Shown: positions 9,501 through 17,062, counted from the first letter of the stretch. The stretch is DNA of 49,766 nucleotides from Alphaproteobacteria bacterium (GCA_017938435.1 JAGBBO010000014.1:1-49766), one strand, 5' to 3'. The notes: a model not told the origin generated them from the letters alone. Translations and numbers: made by a program.

Positions 9501-9676
9501 TGACACAAAGAATCAACTTGTTTTTTAAAAAATTCCGCAGCACGTTTAAGTTCGGAAAATGCTTCATCCGTAATATTAAGCGACATTTCTTTTACAACAT
9601 TTGACGCAGAAAAAACCGGTGCAAAAAATGAATTTGCAAATATGAAAAACAACAATGTGGCCACAATTTTTTTCAT
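6503..9676 (-). CDS. Large exported Lys/Glu- and Cys-rich protein with internal repeats
   Basis: No family is recognised. The product has 1057 residues and starts with a Sec signal peptide (MKKIVATLLFFIFANSFF, cleavage probably near FSA). Residues of about 30-480 are highly charged and read as long helices or coiled coils. The second half carries regularly spaced cysteines. One unit, CP(E/A)LKD followed by SEFK, recurs at about residues 700 and 730 with a 30-residue period. A second pair resembles it less closely: CFETFKNKCSNKD near 573 and CLDKFKKECSSKD near 790. The C-terminal 100 residues have a separate Cys pattern. ruvA follows after 2 nt. The expected transcription start coincides with the ATG. 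An extracellular, disulfide-bonded or lipid-free structural role is possible but unproven. Confidence 0.8.
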   Translation of the reverse strand: MKKIVATLLFFIFANSFFAPVFSASNVVKEMSLNITDEAFSELKRAAEFFKKQVDSLCQIKKDADICKNGIPNIPNTQNILNKSFSKDKKNETDFQKKFFEVVVGFYDELQKYKTDLETLHSETEIAVKTQQLLVKSTIGKLIEKLNEERRTLNEVNALFDEKAKENDKKAKYDDLTDLKWENVDAVTSDLRKYASKDFEKYREDNKKDNEIDNKIRRHDGKTYAGLDDVEGLLQQKDGESLDDWLNRIEKLKTSLKNEETKTDTNIKVLNTIKSERANDNADKLKKAKIANAFKNCQEELKALSSKSLSKYDPPVTAENCSDVLNELKRDIKGKIETIKKRFDDLKESIYTISLMEIVVFNKADSLLNEVDEKPEKMHKKARWNGEYKRLGYSKDPSPNISYLTEIDNKLNYPTLNGKKLSYSDMDDLIKELGSGVKDDSDIAKNIDSWLGYIEKVIQVADDDIRLVEDYIESEIKICPDYKYTSVSYLRSLRKNSKDISSGNLETPTGKQSFKYALYDAVDECLKQRSINAEVKKCNENSGTQKSGTQDMIEKYAIVNGKANYTSVEDVKNKCFETFKNKCSNKDYKWNLTYDTMKSELKKCEDEAGPKKCNDHIAEVEKVLGVGAKVDTTGWTWLNKAPECYNKSDEKICDDYQKDLKEKLNFTFVDIEDANNTVNVENCKAMVDKVRNKMNAALNSCPELKDKNISEFKNVNEIKDMCAKVKALNVCPALKDRKVSEFKTVAEIEAECKKINIQNAIKICNDVATEKKLKGLLNGEYNDISKVNNDCLDKFKKECSSKDWDSFKLDLLNKNSVNELKKKYDDCSLRKMNVEKCKTYESEQRMEYFKYSGELAEIYGAPTDDLDKCKAFVDEKLCISYLEKKGVEPTDKLKEKKYSVDECLSVANEKELANLKIKLQEEAADFVCKALKVMKYSKSHTAQSGSNIYVEVINTSVREDIKKYGTNFSRIESSVNPSNFFCHVAKYCKLSGGSFPSLIGRCKNNGEWIENPNSQGKHELTNGVKKVVRAEILRVYGDDPSGDICSNISRISNGECN
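7440..7580 (-). repeat. Tandem 30-residue Cys repeat within the 1057-residue protein
   Basis: Two adjacent coding units have the pattern C-P-x-L-K-D, a basic residue, then S-E-F-K, V, E-I and a Cys about 19 residues after the first. Their first Cys codons are 90 bases apart. DNA identity is clearly higher than in the flanks by eye, as expected of an internal duplication. Confidence 0.65.
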
Positions 9677-9682
9677 AAGGAC

Positions 9683-9711
9683 ATTATACCATTTTTTTTA
9701 CCCAAGGGCAA
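9683..9711 (-). promoter_or_regulatory. Promoter of the 1057-residue protein gene
   Basis: On the minus strand TTGCCC (9706-9711), a 17-bp spacer and TATAAT (9683-9688) precede ATG 9676 by only 6 nt. The predicted start point therefore falls on or beside the start codon, leaving no room for a ribosome-binding site. Confidence 0.65.
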
Positions 9712-9720
9712 GCGGTATTT

Positions 9721-9756
9721 AAAAAAAACTCCCACCTTTTTAGTGAGAGTTTTTTC
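9721..9756 (-). terminator. Rho-independent terminator
   Basis: A 9-bp stem (9727-9735 with 9743-9751, one G-T pair in the minus-strand RNA) is followed on the minus strand by eight T. It closes the two-gene operon 12094-9772 and separates it from the promoter of the next gene. A T-run on the plus side is also present. Confidence 0.85.
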
Positions 9757-9771
9757 TTTTTTATAAAAATA

Positions 9772-10692
9772 TTATTTCTTTTCACCGGTAAAAACTTCTA
9801 CCTGATCCATAACCCAATCCTTACCGCCTTTGATAATACCCTCTTCGTTAATCTTTCTTTCAAGAGATCCTGTCTTTTCAATAAGTTGGATATTTGTATC
9901 ATAAAGTTCAGTATAGCGTTTTTCACCACACATCATATTACCTTGAGATTTTAAACTATTTACAAGTTGAATCAAATCGCGTGGAAATTCTGTTGTTTTA
10001 AAATCAATTTTTCCATCAAGAAGTCGTGTATATGCAACCAAATTTGACCAACCAATATTTCCAACCTTTGAAAAATAAGTTGTCAAATCTTCGCCTGCTT
10101 CACTATCTGAAATAGTATCCCCAGCGGAAATTCTATTATATTCTGACTTCACTGCATCAACACCACAATATTCATTCAAACTATCTTTGTTAATGACAAC
10201 TTTTTCGTTTTGATTAGTAAGCACGAACCTATAACACGCCTCCGCAGCCATAGATCTTGCAACTGCAATATCACAATTCTTTTTTTCACTCAAAGCATAA
10301 GCATCATATGAATCCCAATTTTTATTCACTGCATCCTCAATAAAGTTTGCACAATAAATTTCATTTACAGCACTTGTATCTGTAGGAAGAACAATTTTTG
10401 CATACGCTTCTGCAGAATTTTTACATTTATTTTTTCCACAATAAGATTTAAGTGCATCAACAACCATACCTTCACACTTTCTTTTTGCAACGGCATCAGT
10501 TATCGCAGCAACTTTTGTATAATCCAAAGATGTTTTTGTTGTATCAGAAACACTTGCATTTATTGTAGTAGTAGTTCCACGAACATTCACTGTTTTCGAA
10601 GCACCACGAATTGTATTACGCCCCCTATTTGCATTGGCATTCACCGACACCAAAACTCCAAGACCAAGTAACGCAATAAATTTTTTATTCAT
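9772..10692 (-). CDS. Exported cysteine-rich protein, smallest member of the local family
   Basis: The product has 306 residues with a signal peptide (MNKKFIALLGLGVLVSVNANA). It holds the whole shared core: KRKCEGMVVDALKSYC; KNCDIAVARSMAAEACYRF; YCGVDAVKSEY; TTEFPRDLIQLVNSL; MMCGEKRY; and the ending IKGGKDWVMDQVEVFTGEKK. Because it ends at that motif, it defines the minimal domain of the family. It has a good AGGAG site 8 nt before ATG, and lies 13 nt downstream of a second family member, so the two form an operon. Function unknown. The conserved cysteines suggest an oxidising compartment. Confidence 0.8.
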   Translation of the reverse strand: MNKKFIALLGLGVLVSVNANANRGRNTIRGASKTVNVRGTTTTINASVSDTTKTSLDYTKVAAITDAVAKRKCEGMVVDALKSYCGKNKCKNSAEAYAKIVLPTDTSAVNEIYCANFIEDAVNKNWDSYDAYALSEKKNCDIAVARSMAAEACYRFVLTNQNEKVVINKDSLNEYCGVDAVKSEYNRISAGDTISDSEAGEDLTTYFSKVGNIGWSNLVAYTRLLDGKIDFKTTEFPRDLIQLVNSLKSQGNMMCGEKRYTELYDTNIQLIEKTGSLERKINEEGIIKGGKDWVMDQVEVFTGEKK

Positions 10693-10705
10693 TTATTTTT
10701 CTCCT

Positions 10706-12094
10706 TTATTTTTTTATTTTACCTTTTAAATCATTAACTTCTTGTTTACCAATAATTCGTTTATACGCATCCTTTGGTAAATCTAAACTTTCATCATATT
10801 TAACACTTTCGTAATCAAGTTCATCTATGACTGCATTCTTAGAAACTTCTATTATAGAGAATTTATCTTCATCAACTAAAACAAATAAACCTTCATTTTT
10901 AAATGTATCATAATCAGGTTTAAATGAATCCAACTTTACATCAATAATTGGCACAACAGATGAACTATCACTATCATCATTTGAACCGAACGCACCTTTT
11001 TTAATAAATTCATTTGCCTTTTTTTCACCAATAAACACACTTGCCTGCATCATAGCCCAATCTTGTGCCCCCTTAATTGCACCCTTTTGAGAAACAGCAT
11101 TTTCAAGTGAAGATTTTTCATCAGAAATCGATATATCAACATTGTGCATAGAAATTGCATACTCCTTACCACACGCAGCCCCAACATCATTCAAATGAGA
11201 ATTTAAAATTCTTGTTATTTCCCTTTCCCATGTATTGGATTTATCAGTCATCTTTCCATCTATAAGATTACCAACCAATGCCATACCATCAGCAGCACTC
11301 AATTTTCCAGTTTTTAAATACAAATCCGGAATATCTGTTGGGAAATTTACCTTTGAACTATCATCATTTCCAAAAAGTTGAGCCCACTTTGCATGAAGTC
11401 CAGTATATCCACAAATTTTTTGCAAATCATTTGCAATAGATTTTGTTGCACCAAGTCCCCTACCTGTCGAAAGCACAGCCTGAAAACATTCATTTGATGC
11501 CTCTGCCACAACGCGTTTAAGTTTACAATTAGGCGAATTAAGACCAGTTATTTGATAATCATCAGAAATAGATTTCATCAAATCTTCTGTATAAATATAA
11601 CATGTCTTATCATAGGAATATTGCACACCATCAATATATACAATCAATCCAGAAGTATCAAATTTAAGGAATAAATCATTTGGATCATAACATTTTATTT
11701 CACCATCTTCGGAAAGTCCATTATTTGAAAAAGATGTTTCACAAATACGATTAACAGCAGTCAACAAAACATTACCGCATGCCTTTTTTTGAGCAATAAC
11801 CGTTGGATCAAGTTTTTGATAACATTCTGTTGGATTAACTGTATTTATAACATAATTTGTAGGATCAGCACATTCACACGCAGTATTAGTAGCATTAGGC
11901 ACTGCATTTTGCCCACATTTCAAAGTTTCACTTTCTGTTGGAACACCAGAAACTCTTAACCCAGAAGACCCCTTGTAATTAGAGGCTTTTTGAATTTTTG
12001 ATGATCTTCTTACTTCACGAGAAAATCCCTCTTCAGGAGTAAAAACCCCCAAAAAACTTAAAGCAACAGCAAAAAAACTTATTTTTCTACTCAT
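10706..12094 (-). CDS. Exported cysteine-rich protein, long member of the local family
   Basis: The product has 462 residues from ATG 12094, chosen because AGAGGA lies 5 nt upstream and a promoter overlaps the more upstream in-frame TTG. A hydrophobic segment after MSRKIS is the signal peptide. The family core appears as SPNCKLKRVVAEASNECFQ, KICGYTGLHAKW, NTWEREITRILNSH, AACGKEYA and AIKGAQDWAMMQASVFIGEKK. It is preceded by an extra Cys-containing N-terminal region (ECADPTNYV) and followed by about 90 acidic residues lacking Cys. It is the first gene of an operon with the 306-residue paralogue and is divergent from trcR. No known function. Confidence 0.8.
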   Translation of the reverse strand: MSRKISFFAVALSFLGVFTPEEGFSREVRRSSKIQKASNYKGSSGLRVSGVPTESETLKCGQNAVPNATNTACECADPTNYVINTVNPTECYQKLDPTVIAQKKACGNVLLTAVNRICETSFSNNGLSEDGEIKCYDPNDLFLKFDTSGLIVYIDGVQYSYDKTCYIYTEDLMKSISDDYQITGLNSPNCKLKRVVAEASNECFQAVLSTGRGLGATKSIANDLQKICGYTGLHAKWAQLFGNDDSSKVNFPTDIPDLYLKTGKLSAADGMALVGNLIDGKMTDKSNTWEREITRILNSHLNDVGAACGKEYAISMHNVDISISDEKSSLENAVSQKGAIKGAQDWAMMQASVFIGEKKANEFIKKGAFGSNDDSDSSSVVPIIDVKLDSFKPDYDTFKNEGLFVLVDEDKFSIIEVSKNAVIDELDYESVKYDESLDLPKDAYKRIIGKQEVNDLKGKIKK

Positions 12095-12116
12095 TTCTTT
12101 CCTCTTACATTGATAC

Positions 12117-12145
12117 ATCATACCATTTTTTCTTGTTTTAATCAA
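12117..12145 (-). promoter_or_regulatory. Promoter of the Cys-rich two-gene operon
   Basis: On the minus strand TTGATT (12140-12145), a 17-bp spacer and TATGAT (12117-12122) lie 22 nt before ATG 12094, leaving a short leader that carries the AGAGGA site. Confidence 0.65.
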
Positions 12146-12265
12146 TTAAAATAATTATTTTACCATTTTTTTAATAAATACTTGAAAATTTGTAAAAATA
12201 AGTATAAAACTATAGTAATTTTTAAAATAATTGGGTTATTTTCCCCTAAACAGTAGGAGTTTATT

Positions 12266-12877
12266 ATGATTGGAAAAATTTTAATGCCTAAAGCAACAGC
12301 AGTTTGGTTGATTGATAATACTGCACTAACATTTGAACAAATCGCTGATTTCTGTGGTATGCATGTATTAGAAGTTCAAGCTTTGGCTGACCGTGAAATT
12401 ACTGAATACATTGTTGGCTCAAGTCCTATTCTAAACGGAATGCTTACAAAAGAAGATATTGAAAAATGTGAAAAAGATCCTAATGCAAGACTTACATTGA
12501 ACAAAACATCAGAGGAATTCATAAACAAAAGCCGTGATGTAAAGTCAAGATATACTCCTATGGCACACAGACAAAATCGTCCAGATGCAATTCTTTGGCT
12601 TATTAAAAATCATCCAAATATCTCTGATGCACAAATTTGTAAACTTGTAAGAACTACTAAATCAACTATACAAGCAATTCGTGACAGAACTCATAAAAGC
12701 ATTGCTGAAATTCAACCAAGAAATCCTGTGCTTTTGGGTATTTGTTCTGAATTTGATTTAACAAAAGCTATTGCTGATGCCGAAAAAAAGGCTGAATCAG
12801 CAAAAAAGAAGATGGAAGCTTTGGCTAAAAAAGCCGGTAAAAAAGTTGAAACTGACGCTTTTGAAGAAGAAAAATAA
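12266..12877 (+). CDS. trcR: TrcR/DUF1013 cell-cycle transcriptional regulator
   Basis: DUF1013 proteins are found almost only in alphaproteobacteria, where they are annotated as the cell-cycle regulator TrcR. The 203 residues begin MIGKILMPKATAVWLIDNTA and contain two helix-turn-helix-like segments: TFEQIADFCGMHVLEVQALAD near residues 24-44, and ISDAQICKLVRTTKSTIQAI near 114-133. The C-terminal 40 residues are a Lys/Ala/Glu helix. TAGGAG lies 7 nt before the ATG. It stands alone between the divergent Cys-rich operon and rpoD, which has its own promoter. Family membership is firm; the regulatory targets here are unknown. Confidence 0.9.
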   Translation: MIGKILMPKATAVWLIDNTALTFEQIADFCGMHVLEVQALADREITEYIVGSSPILNGMLTKEDIEKCEKDPNARLTLNKTSEEFINKSRDVKSRYTPMAHRQNRPDAILWLIKNHPNISDAQICKLVRTTKSTIQAIRDRTHKSIAEIQPRNPVLLGICSEFDLTKAIADAEKKAESAKKKMEALAKKAGKKVETDAFEEEK

Positions 12878-12896
12878 TTGTTTTTCCTAAAATAAA

Positions 12897-12925
12897 TTGA
12901 CTTTTGTCATAAAAAGTTTTAGAAA
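12897..12925 (+). promoter_or_regulatory. Putative promoter of rpoD
   Basis: TTGACT (12897-12902), a 17-bp spacer and TAGAAA (12920-12925). The expected start point, about 12932, coincides with an ATG that is out of frame with rpoD and opens a 28-codon reading frame (12932-13018). Confidence 0.5.
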
Positions 12926-12963
12926 GAACAAATGAAAACGCGTTTTCCTTTAACCTTTAAATT

Positions 12964-15102
12964 GTGGTGTTTATTGTGTTCTTTAAGAAAAAATCAGAAA
13001 AAAAAATCAATACTATAACAAATACAGTTGCCTCTAAAAAAACATCTGAGGCAACTTTTTCCGTTAATAAACAACCTGTATCTCCAGAAGATATGGCAAC
13101 TGAATTTTTGCTTTCCGAACTTTCTGAAAATTTGCAAAAATTGATAAAAAGGGCAAAAAAAGTTGGTATAGTTTCTCGTGCCATGGTTGAACAGGCATGC
13201 GAAATGGATGGACTTTCTGCTGAAGAAGCCGAAGATGCTCTTGTCCGTATCTCGGAAATTGGGGTAAATATAAAAGAAGAATATGATGAAGGAGAAGAAC
13301 TTTCCATCGGTGATGATGAGGAAGAAGAAAGTCACTCTTTCAGTCGTTCTGAATCCGAAGATGACGAAGATGAAGATGATGATTCTGACATTGATATAAA
13401 ACATTCTGACAATTCCATTGCAATGCAGGAGTTTTTATCATCTCATCAAGGTGAAGACGATGATGAAATTAAATTCACAGAAAGTCGTAGCAGTGACCCT
13501 GTTCGTAATTACCTTCGTGCAATGGGTTCTATTGAACTTTTCTCTCGTGCTGGAGAAATTGCTATTGCAAAAAGAATTGAGGCAGGTCGTAAACTTATGA
13601 TAGAAGGTCTTTGCGACAGCCCTATGACTGTTAAAAAGATTCTTGATTGGTATGAAAGCCTTACAAAGGAAGAAATGCAACTTCGTGATATTGTTAATCT
13701 CGACTTAATGTATGGTGATGTCTTTATGGACAAGGATTTTTCTGAAGAAGATTTGGAAAACGAAGATGAAGATAATTCCCCTGATATTGATGATATTGAT
13801 GATGAAAATCTTGATGAATCTGAATTATACGAAGACAGTTCACAGGTTCCTGTTACAACGATGGAAGAATCTCTTCGTCCAACTGTTGTTGAAACATTTG
13901 AAAATATCAAAAAAGTTTATACAAAGTTAAGCAAGTTAGAAGAAAAGCAAGGTGATTCTAAAACAAAATCGACTTTGGCTGAATTCAAAGAAAAACATGC
14001 AAAACTTTACTTTGAACTTGTTTCCTATATGTCAGTAATAAAACTTAACGATGCAAGAATTACTGAACTTCTTGATGAAATGACTGATAAAAACAGAAAA
14101 CTTTTATCACTCGAAGGTCGTCTTCTTCGTTTGGCTGAAAATTCACGAATTAAACGCGAAGATTTCCTTGAAAGATATAGTGAAACTGGACTTACTGATT
14201 CATGGATAAGAAAGATTTCAAAAATTTCATCAAAGGATTGGAAGCGTTTCACAACAGTTCACATTGATGAAATCAATCGTATTAAAAATGAAATGCAAGC
14301 AATAGAAAACGAAACTGGCCTTCCATTAAAGGAGTATAAAACAGTTGTTGATGTTGTTCGCAAGGGTGAACGATTCGAAGCTACTGCTAAAAAAGAAATG
14401 ATTGAGGCAAACCTTCGTTTGGTTATCTCTATTGCAAAAAAATATACAAATCGTGGGCTTCAATTCCTTGACCTTGTTCAAGAAGGAAACATTGGTCTTA
14501 TGAAAGCTGTTGATAAATTCGAATATCGCCGTGGATATAAATTCTCGACTTATGCTACATGGTGGATAAGACAGGCTATTACTCGTTCAATCGCTGATCA
14601 GGCTCGAACAATTCGTATCCCTGTTCATATGATTGAAACTATTACAAAATTAAAGAAGACATCGCGTGTAATGATGCAAGATATGGGACGCGAACCAACT
14701 CCAGAAGAATTGGCAAAGAAAATTGGTATGCCTATTGATAGAGTTAGAAAGGTTCTTCGTATTGCAAAATCACCTATTTCTCTTGAAACACCTGTTGGTG
14801 ATGACGAGGATAGTTCATTTCGTGATTTTCTTGAAGATAAAAATGTGGTTAAACCACTTGATGCTGTTGTTAATAGCAATCTTCGCGAAATCACATCACA
14901 GGTATTGTCAACTTTAACCCCAAGGGAGGAACGCGTTCTTCGTATGCGTTTCGGTATCGGTATGAACAGCGACCATACACTAGAGGAAGTTGGTAAACAA
15001 TTCTCTGTTACTCGTGAACGTATCAGACAGATTGAAGCAAAGGCTTTAAGAAAACTTAAACACCCAACCCGTGCAAAGAAACTTAAAACCTTTGTTGAAT
15101 AA
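12964..15102 (+). CDS. rpoD: RNA polymerase primary sigma factor RpoD (sigma-70)
   Basis: This is the principal sigma factor. Region 1.1 lies near residues 55-100 ([20 protein letters not shown]). Region 2 includes [19 protein letters not shown] and [14 protein letters not shown], and region 4.2 is [16 protein letters not shown] at the C-terminus. Two very acidic inserts (about residues 115-165 and 255-290) flank the conserved core, typical of alphaproteobacterial RpoD but long here. The start is uncertain: GTG codons at 12964, 12967 and 12976 all lack a clear ribosome-binding site. The length of 712 residues is in the normal range. A strong terminator follows immediately. Confidence 0.95.
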   Translation: MVFIVFFKKKSEKKINTITNTVASKKTSEATFSVNKQPVSPEDMATEFLLSELSENLQKLIKRAKKVGIVSRAMVEQACEMDGLSAEEAEDALVRISEIGVNIKEEYDEGEELSIGDDEEEESHSFSRSESEDDEDEDDDSDIDIKHSDNSIAMQEFLSSHQGEDDDEIKFTESRSSDPVRNYLRAMGSIELFSRAGEIAIAKRIEAGRKLMIEGLCDSPMTVKKILDWYESLTKEEMQLRDIVNLDLMYGDVFMDKDFSEEDLENEDEDNSPDIDDIDDENLDESELYEDSSQVPVTTMEESLRPTVVETFENIKKVYTKLSKLEEKQGDSKTKSTLAEFKEKHAKLYFELVSYMSVIKLNDARITELLDEMTDKNRKLLSLEGRLLRLAENSRIKREDFLERYSETGLTDSWIRKISKISSKDWKRFTTVHIDEINRIKNEMQAIENETGLPLKEYKTVVDVVRKGERFEATAKKEMIEANLRLVISIAKKYTNRGLQFLDLVQEGNIGLMKAVDKFEYRRGYKFSTYATWWIRQAITRSIADQARTIRIPVHMIETITKLKKTSRVMMQDMGREPTPEELAKKIGMPIDRVRKVLRIAKSPISLETPVGDDEDSSFRDFLEDKNVVKPLDAVVNSNLREITSQVLSTLTPREERVLRMRFGIGMNSDHTLEEVGKQFSVTRERIRQIEAKALRKLKHPTRAKKLKTFVE

Positions 15103-15109
15103 AAAAACG

Positions 15110-15134
15110 CCCCCTCAAATTCGAGGGGGTTTTT
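15110..15134 (+). terminator. Rho-independent terminator of rpoD
   Basis: The 7-bp GC-rich stem CCCCCTC (15110-15116) with GAGGGGG (15123-15129) is followed by TTTTT. It is one of the most GC-rich elements in the window. Confidence 0.93.
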
Positions 15135-15144
15135 CATAACCATA

Positions 15145-15176
15145 CAAAAAAAAATAGCCCCTTGATTTTCTAGGGG
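15145..15176 (-). terminator. Rho-independent terminator of tolB
   Basis: On the minus strand CCCCT and AGGGG (within 15158-15176) form a stem, followed by about nine T (plus-strand A-run at 15146-15154). It sits back to back with the rpoD terminator. Confidence 0.85.
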
Positions 15177-15195
15177 ACCATTTTTTAATATCTAA

Positions 15196-16515
15196 TTATG
15201 GCAACAATGGTGACCAAGCAGGATCCGAAGCCCCAGTAGGCAACTTCATCGTTTCATGATTATATCCAGTTATATCCACACTTTGAATAGTCAACTTATC
15301 TTGCCCATCTTTTGTAGGAGTTTGTTCATAAAATATAATTCTACGACCATTTGGCGACCAAGTAGGCGATTCCACCATATAGCCATCAGCAATCATTCTT
15401 TCACCAGTTCCATCTTCGAACATCAAACCAATATAAAATTTATTATTTTTAATTTTTACAAAAGCAAGATAATCCCCTCGTGGTGACCAATTTACATCAC
15501 CATATTGACCTTCACCAAAACTTACTCTTTCAACATTACTACCATCTCTATCCATAGTATAAATCTGAGGTTTTCCGCTTCTATCAGAAACAAACGCTAT
15601 GCGTTTTCCATCAGGCGAATAAGTAGGTGCCGTTTCAATCGCAGGATGAGAAGTTAATCTTTTAAGTTTTTTACTTTTAAGTTCCATCTCGTAAATATCA
15701 GAATTTCCATCTTCGGCAATACTCATCAAAACATACTTATCATCCGGAGAAAACCTTGGTGCAAAAGACATTCCAGGAAAATTTCCAAGCAAATCTTGAT
15801 CACCCGTTTCAATATCAAAAACATAAACTCTTGGAACTTGTTTAAAATAAGTCACATAAGCAATTTTTTGCGAATTATTAGAAAATACCGGAGTTGTAAC
15901 AGGAATTTTTCCATCTGTTAAATATTTAAGATTCGCACCATCCTGATCAACAACTGTTAAACGCTTTGTTCTATTAAGTTTTGATCCTGTTTCAGAAACA
16001 TAAACTATTCTTGTATCAAAATACCCCTTATCCCCAGTCATCCTTTTATAAATATAATCAGAAATAATGTGTGAAATTCTTCTCCAATTTGTAGGTTCAG
16101 TAATCAAAGCCTGACCTTCGATTCTTTGTTGTGCAGGCACATCCCAAAGATGGAATTCGACCCTAAGTTTTCCATTTTCTTTTTTTACAAGTTTTCCATA
16201 AAGCAAGGCTTGAGCATTTATCACAGACCAATTTTCAAAATTTGGCAAATCTTTAACATTTTGTTTTTTATCAATAAATGCCTTGTGATCAATAGGTCTA
16301 AAAAGTCCAGAACGCTTTAAATTATTTGTTATAACCTCAGTAATTTTTTTACCGACTTCACGATTTTCCTTATCATCAGCATCAAAATCCATAATAGCAA
16401 TAGATATAGGTTCTATATTTCCACTATCAATATCAACATAAATTTCAGCCAAAGCGGAAATTGTTCCTAATAAAATAAAAGCAAGTAAAAACAATGATTT
16501 TTTTAAATTTTTCAT
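15196..16515 (-). CDS. tolB: Tol-Pal system protein TolB
   Basis: This periplasmic beta-propeller protein contacts Pal and helps constrict the outer membrane at division. The signal peptide MKNLKKSLFLLAFILLGTIS ends near ALA. An N-terminal alpha/beta domain (ISIAIMDFDADD) is followed by propeller blades with repeated WSPxG/FSPDxK motifs (RFSPDDKYV, YSPDGKRIAFVSDRSG, WSPRGDYLAF, WSPNGRRI). The length of 439 residues is typical. AAGGAG lies 9 nt before the ATG. It has its own promoter and terminator; tolQRA and pal are not adjacent, unlike in many proteobacteria. Confidence 0.95.
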   Translation of the reverse strand: MKNLKKSLFLLAFILLGTISALAEIYVDIDSGNIEPISIAIMDFDADDKENREVGKKITEVITNNLKRSGLFRPIDHKAFIDKKQNVKDLPNFENWSVINAQALLYGKLVKKENGKLRVEFHLWDVPAQQRIEGQALITEPTNWRRISHIISDYIYKRMTGDKGYFDTRIVYVSETGSKLNRTKRLTVVDQDGANLKYLTDGKIPVTTPVFSNNSQKIAYVTYFKQVPRVYVFDIETGDQDLLGNFPGMSFAPRFSPDDKYVLMSIAEDGNSDIYEMELKSKKLKRLTSHPAIETAPTYSPDGKRIAFVSDRSGKPQIYTMDRDGSNVERVSFGEGQYGDVNWSPRGDYLAFVKIKNNKFYIGLMFEDGTGERMIADGYMVESPTWSPNGRRIIFYEQTPTKDGQDKLTIQSVDITGYNHETMKLPTGASDPAWSPLLP

Positions 16516-16537
16516 TTTTAAATCTCCTTATATATAT

Positions 16538-16565
16538 AATTTACTTGAAAATTTTTCTTTTGCAA
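16538..16565 (-). promoter_or_regulatory. Probable promoter of tolB
   Basis: On the minus strand TTGCAA (16560-16565), a 16-bp spacer and TAAATT (16538-16543) lie about 22 nt upstream of the ATG. Both boxes are only moderate matches to consensus. Confidence 0.45.
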
Positions 16566-16609
16566 TAGATACTTTTCCATGAAGGAGAAAAAATTAGCAT
16601 AATATTTTA

Positions 16610-16639
16610 TTGACAAATAATATCTTTATTGTCTATAAT
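16610..16639 (+). promoter_or_regulatory. Near-consensus promoter, probably giving a leaderless mRNA
   Basis: A perfect TTGACA (16610-16615), an 18-bp spacer and a perfect TATAAT (16634-16639) are followed after 9 nt by ATG 16649. The expected start point is within about 3 nt of the ATG, and no ribosome-binding site is present. Confidence 0.75.
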
Positions 16640-16648
16640 ACAAGTATT

Positions 16649-16948
16649 ATGACTAATAAAACTGAAAAAATGTATAATAAAAGAAAGCTATTTAGCCAAG
16701 AGATTCAAAGGGTTTTAGCACAAAATACCCCTTCTATTTCTGCTAAGGATTTCGATTCTATAAAAAAAGAAAATTACACTGCTCTTGGTATGGATTATTG
16801 GAGTTGGATGGATTTTCTTGCAAATTTGGAAACAACTTTTTCAAAAGATTTGGCTGAAACAACTGAAAAATTCAAGATTGAAACTATTGATGCAGTTATC
16901 GACGCCCTTTATTTTGCCCCAGATATCAAGAATTTATACAATAATTAA
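16649..16948 (+). CDS. Acyl-carrier-like protein lacking the attachment serine
   Basis: The 99-residue protein aligns by eye with the acyl carrier protein encoded just downstream. The ACP stretch [19 protein letters not shown] corresponds to LGMDYWSWMDFLANLETTF here, and the later helices (ETIDAVIDALY against [11 protein letters not shown]) also match. The position of the DSL serine that carries 4'-phosphopantetheine is Tyr; the nearest Ser is two residues later. It therefore probably keeps the fold but not the prosthetic group. The start is ATG 16649, because the open frame upstream overlaps the promoter. A further promoter (16980) separates it from acpP. A regulatory, partner-binding or specialised carrier role is inference. 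Confidence 0.65.
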   Translation: MTNKTEKMYNKRKLFSQEIQRVLAQNTPSISAKDFDSIKKENYTALGMDYWSWMDFLANLETTFSKDLAETTEKFKIETIDAVIDALYFAPDIKNLYNN

Positions 16949-16979
16949 CTCTCCAAAACTTCCTTTCTTGCATTAGGAC

Positions 16980-17008
16980 TTGACATTTTGCTATAGAAAT
17001 AGTAAATT
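16980..17008 (+). promoter_or_regulatory. Promoter of acpP
   Basis: TTGACA (16980-16985), a 17-bp spacer and TAAATT (17003-17008) lie about 54 nt before the acpP ATG, giving a leader of roughly 45-48 nt. Confidence 0.65.
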
Positions 17009-17062
17009 ATCTTCATTCGGTTTAAAACTGAAAATAAGTTTAACTAACAAAAAGGTGAAAAA

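Noticed and set aside
16610-16648. Longer start for the ACP-like protein, using a TTG
   Set aside because: That TTG is part of the TTGACA box of a near-consensus promoter, so it would lie upstream of the transcript.
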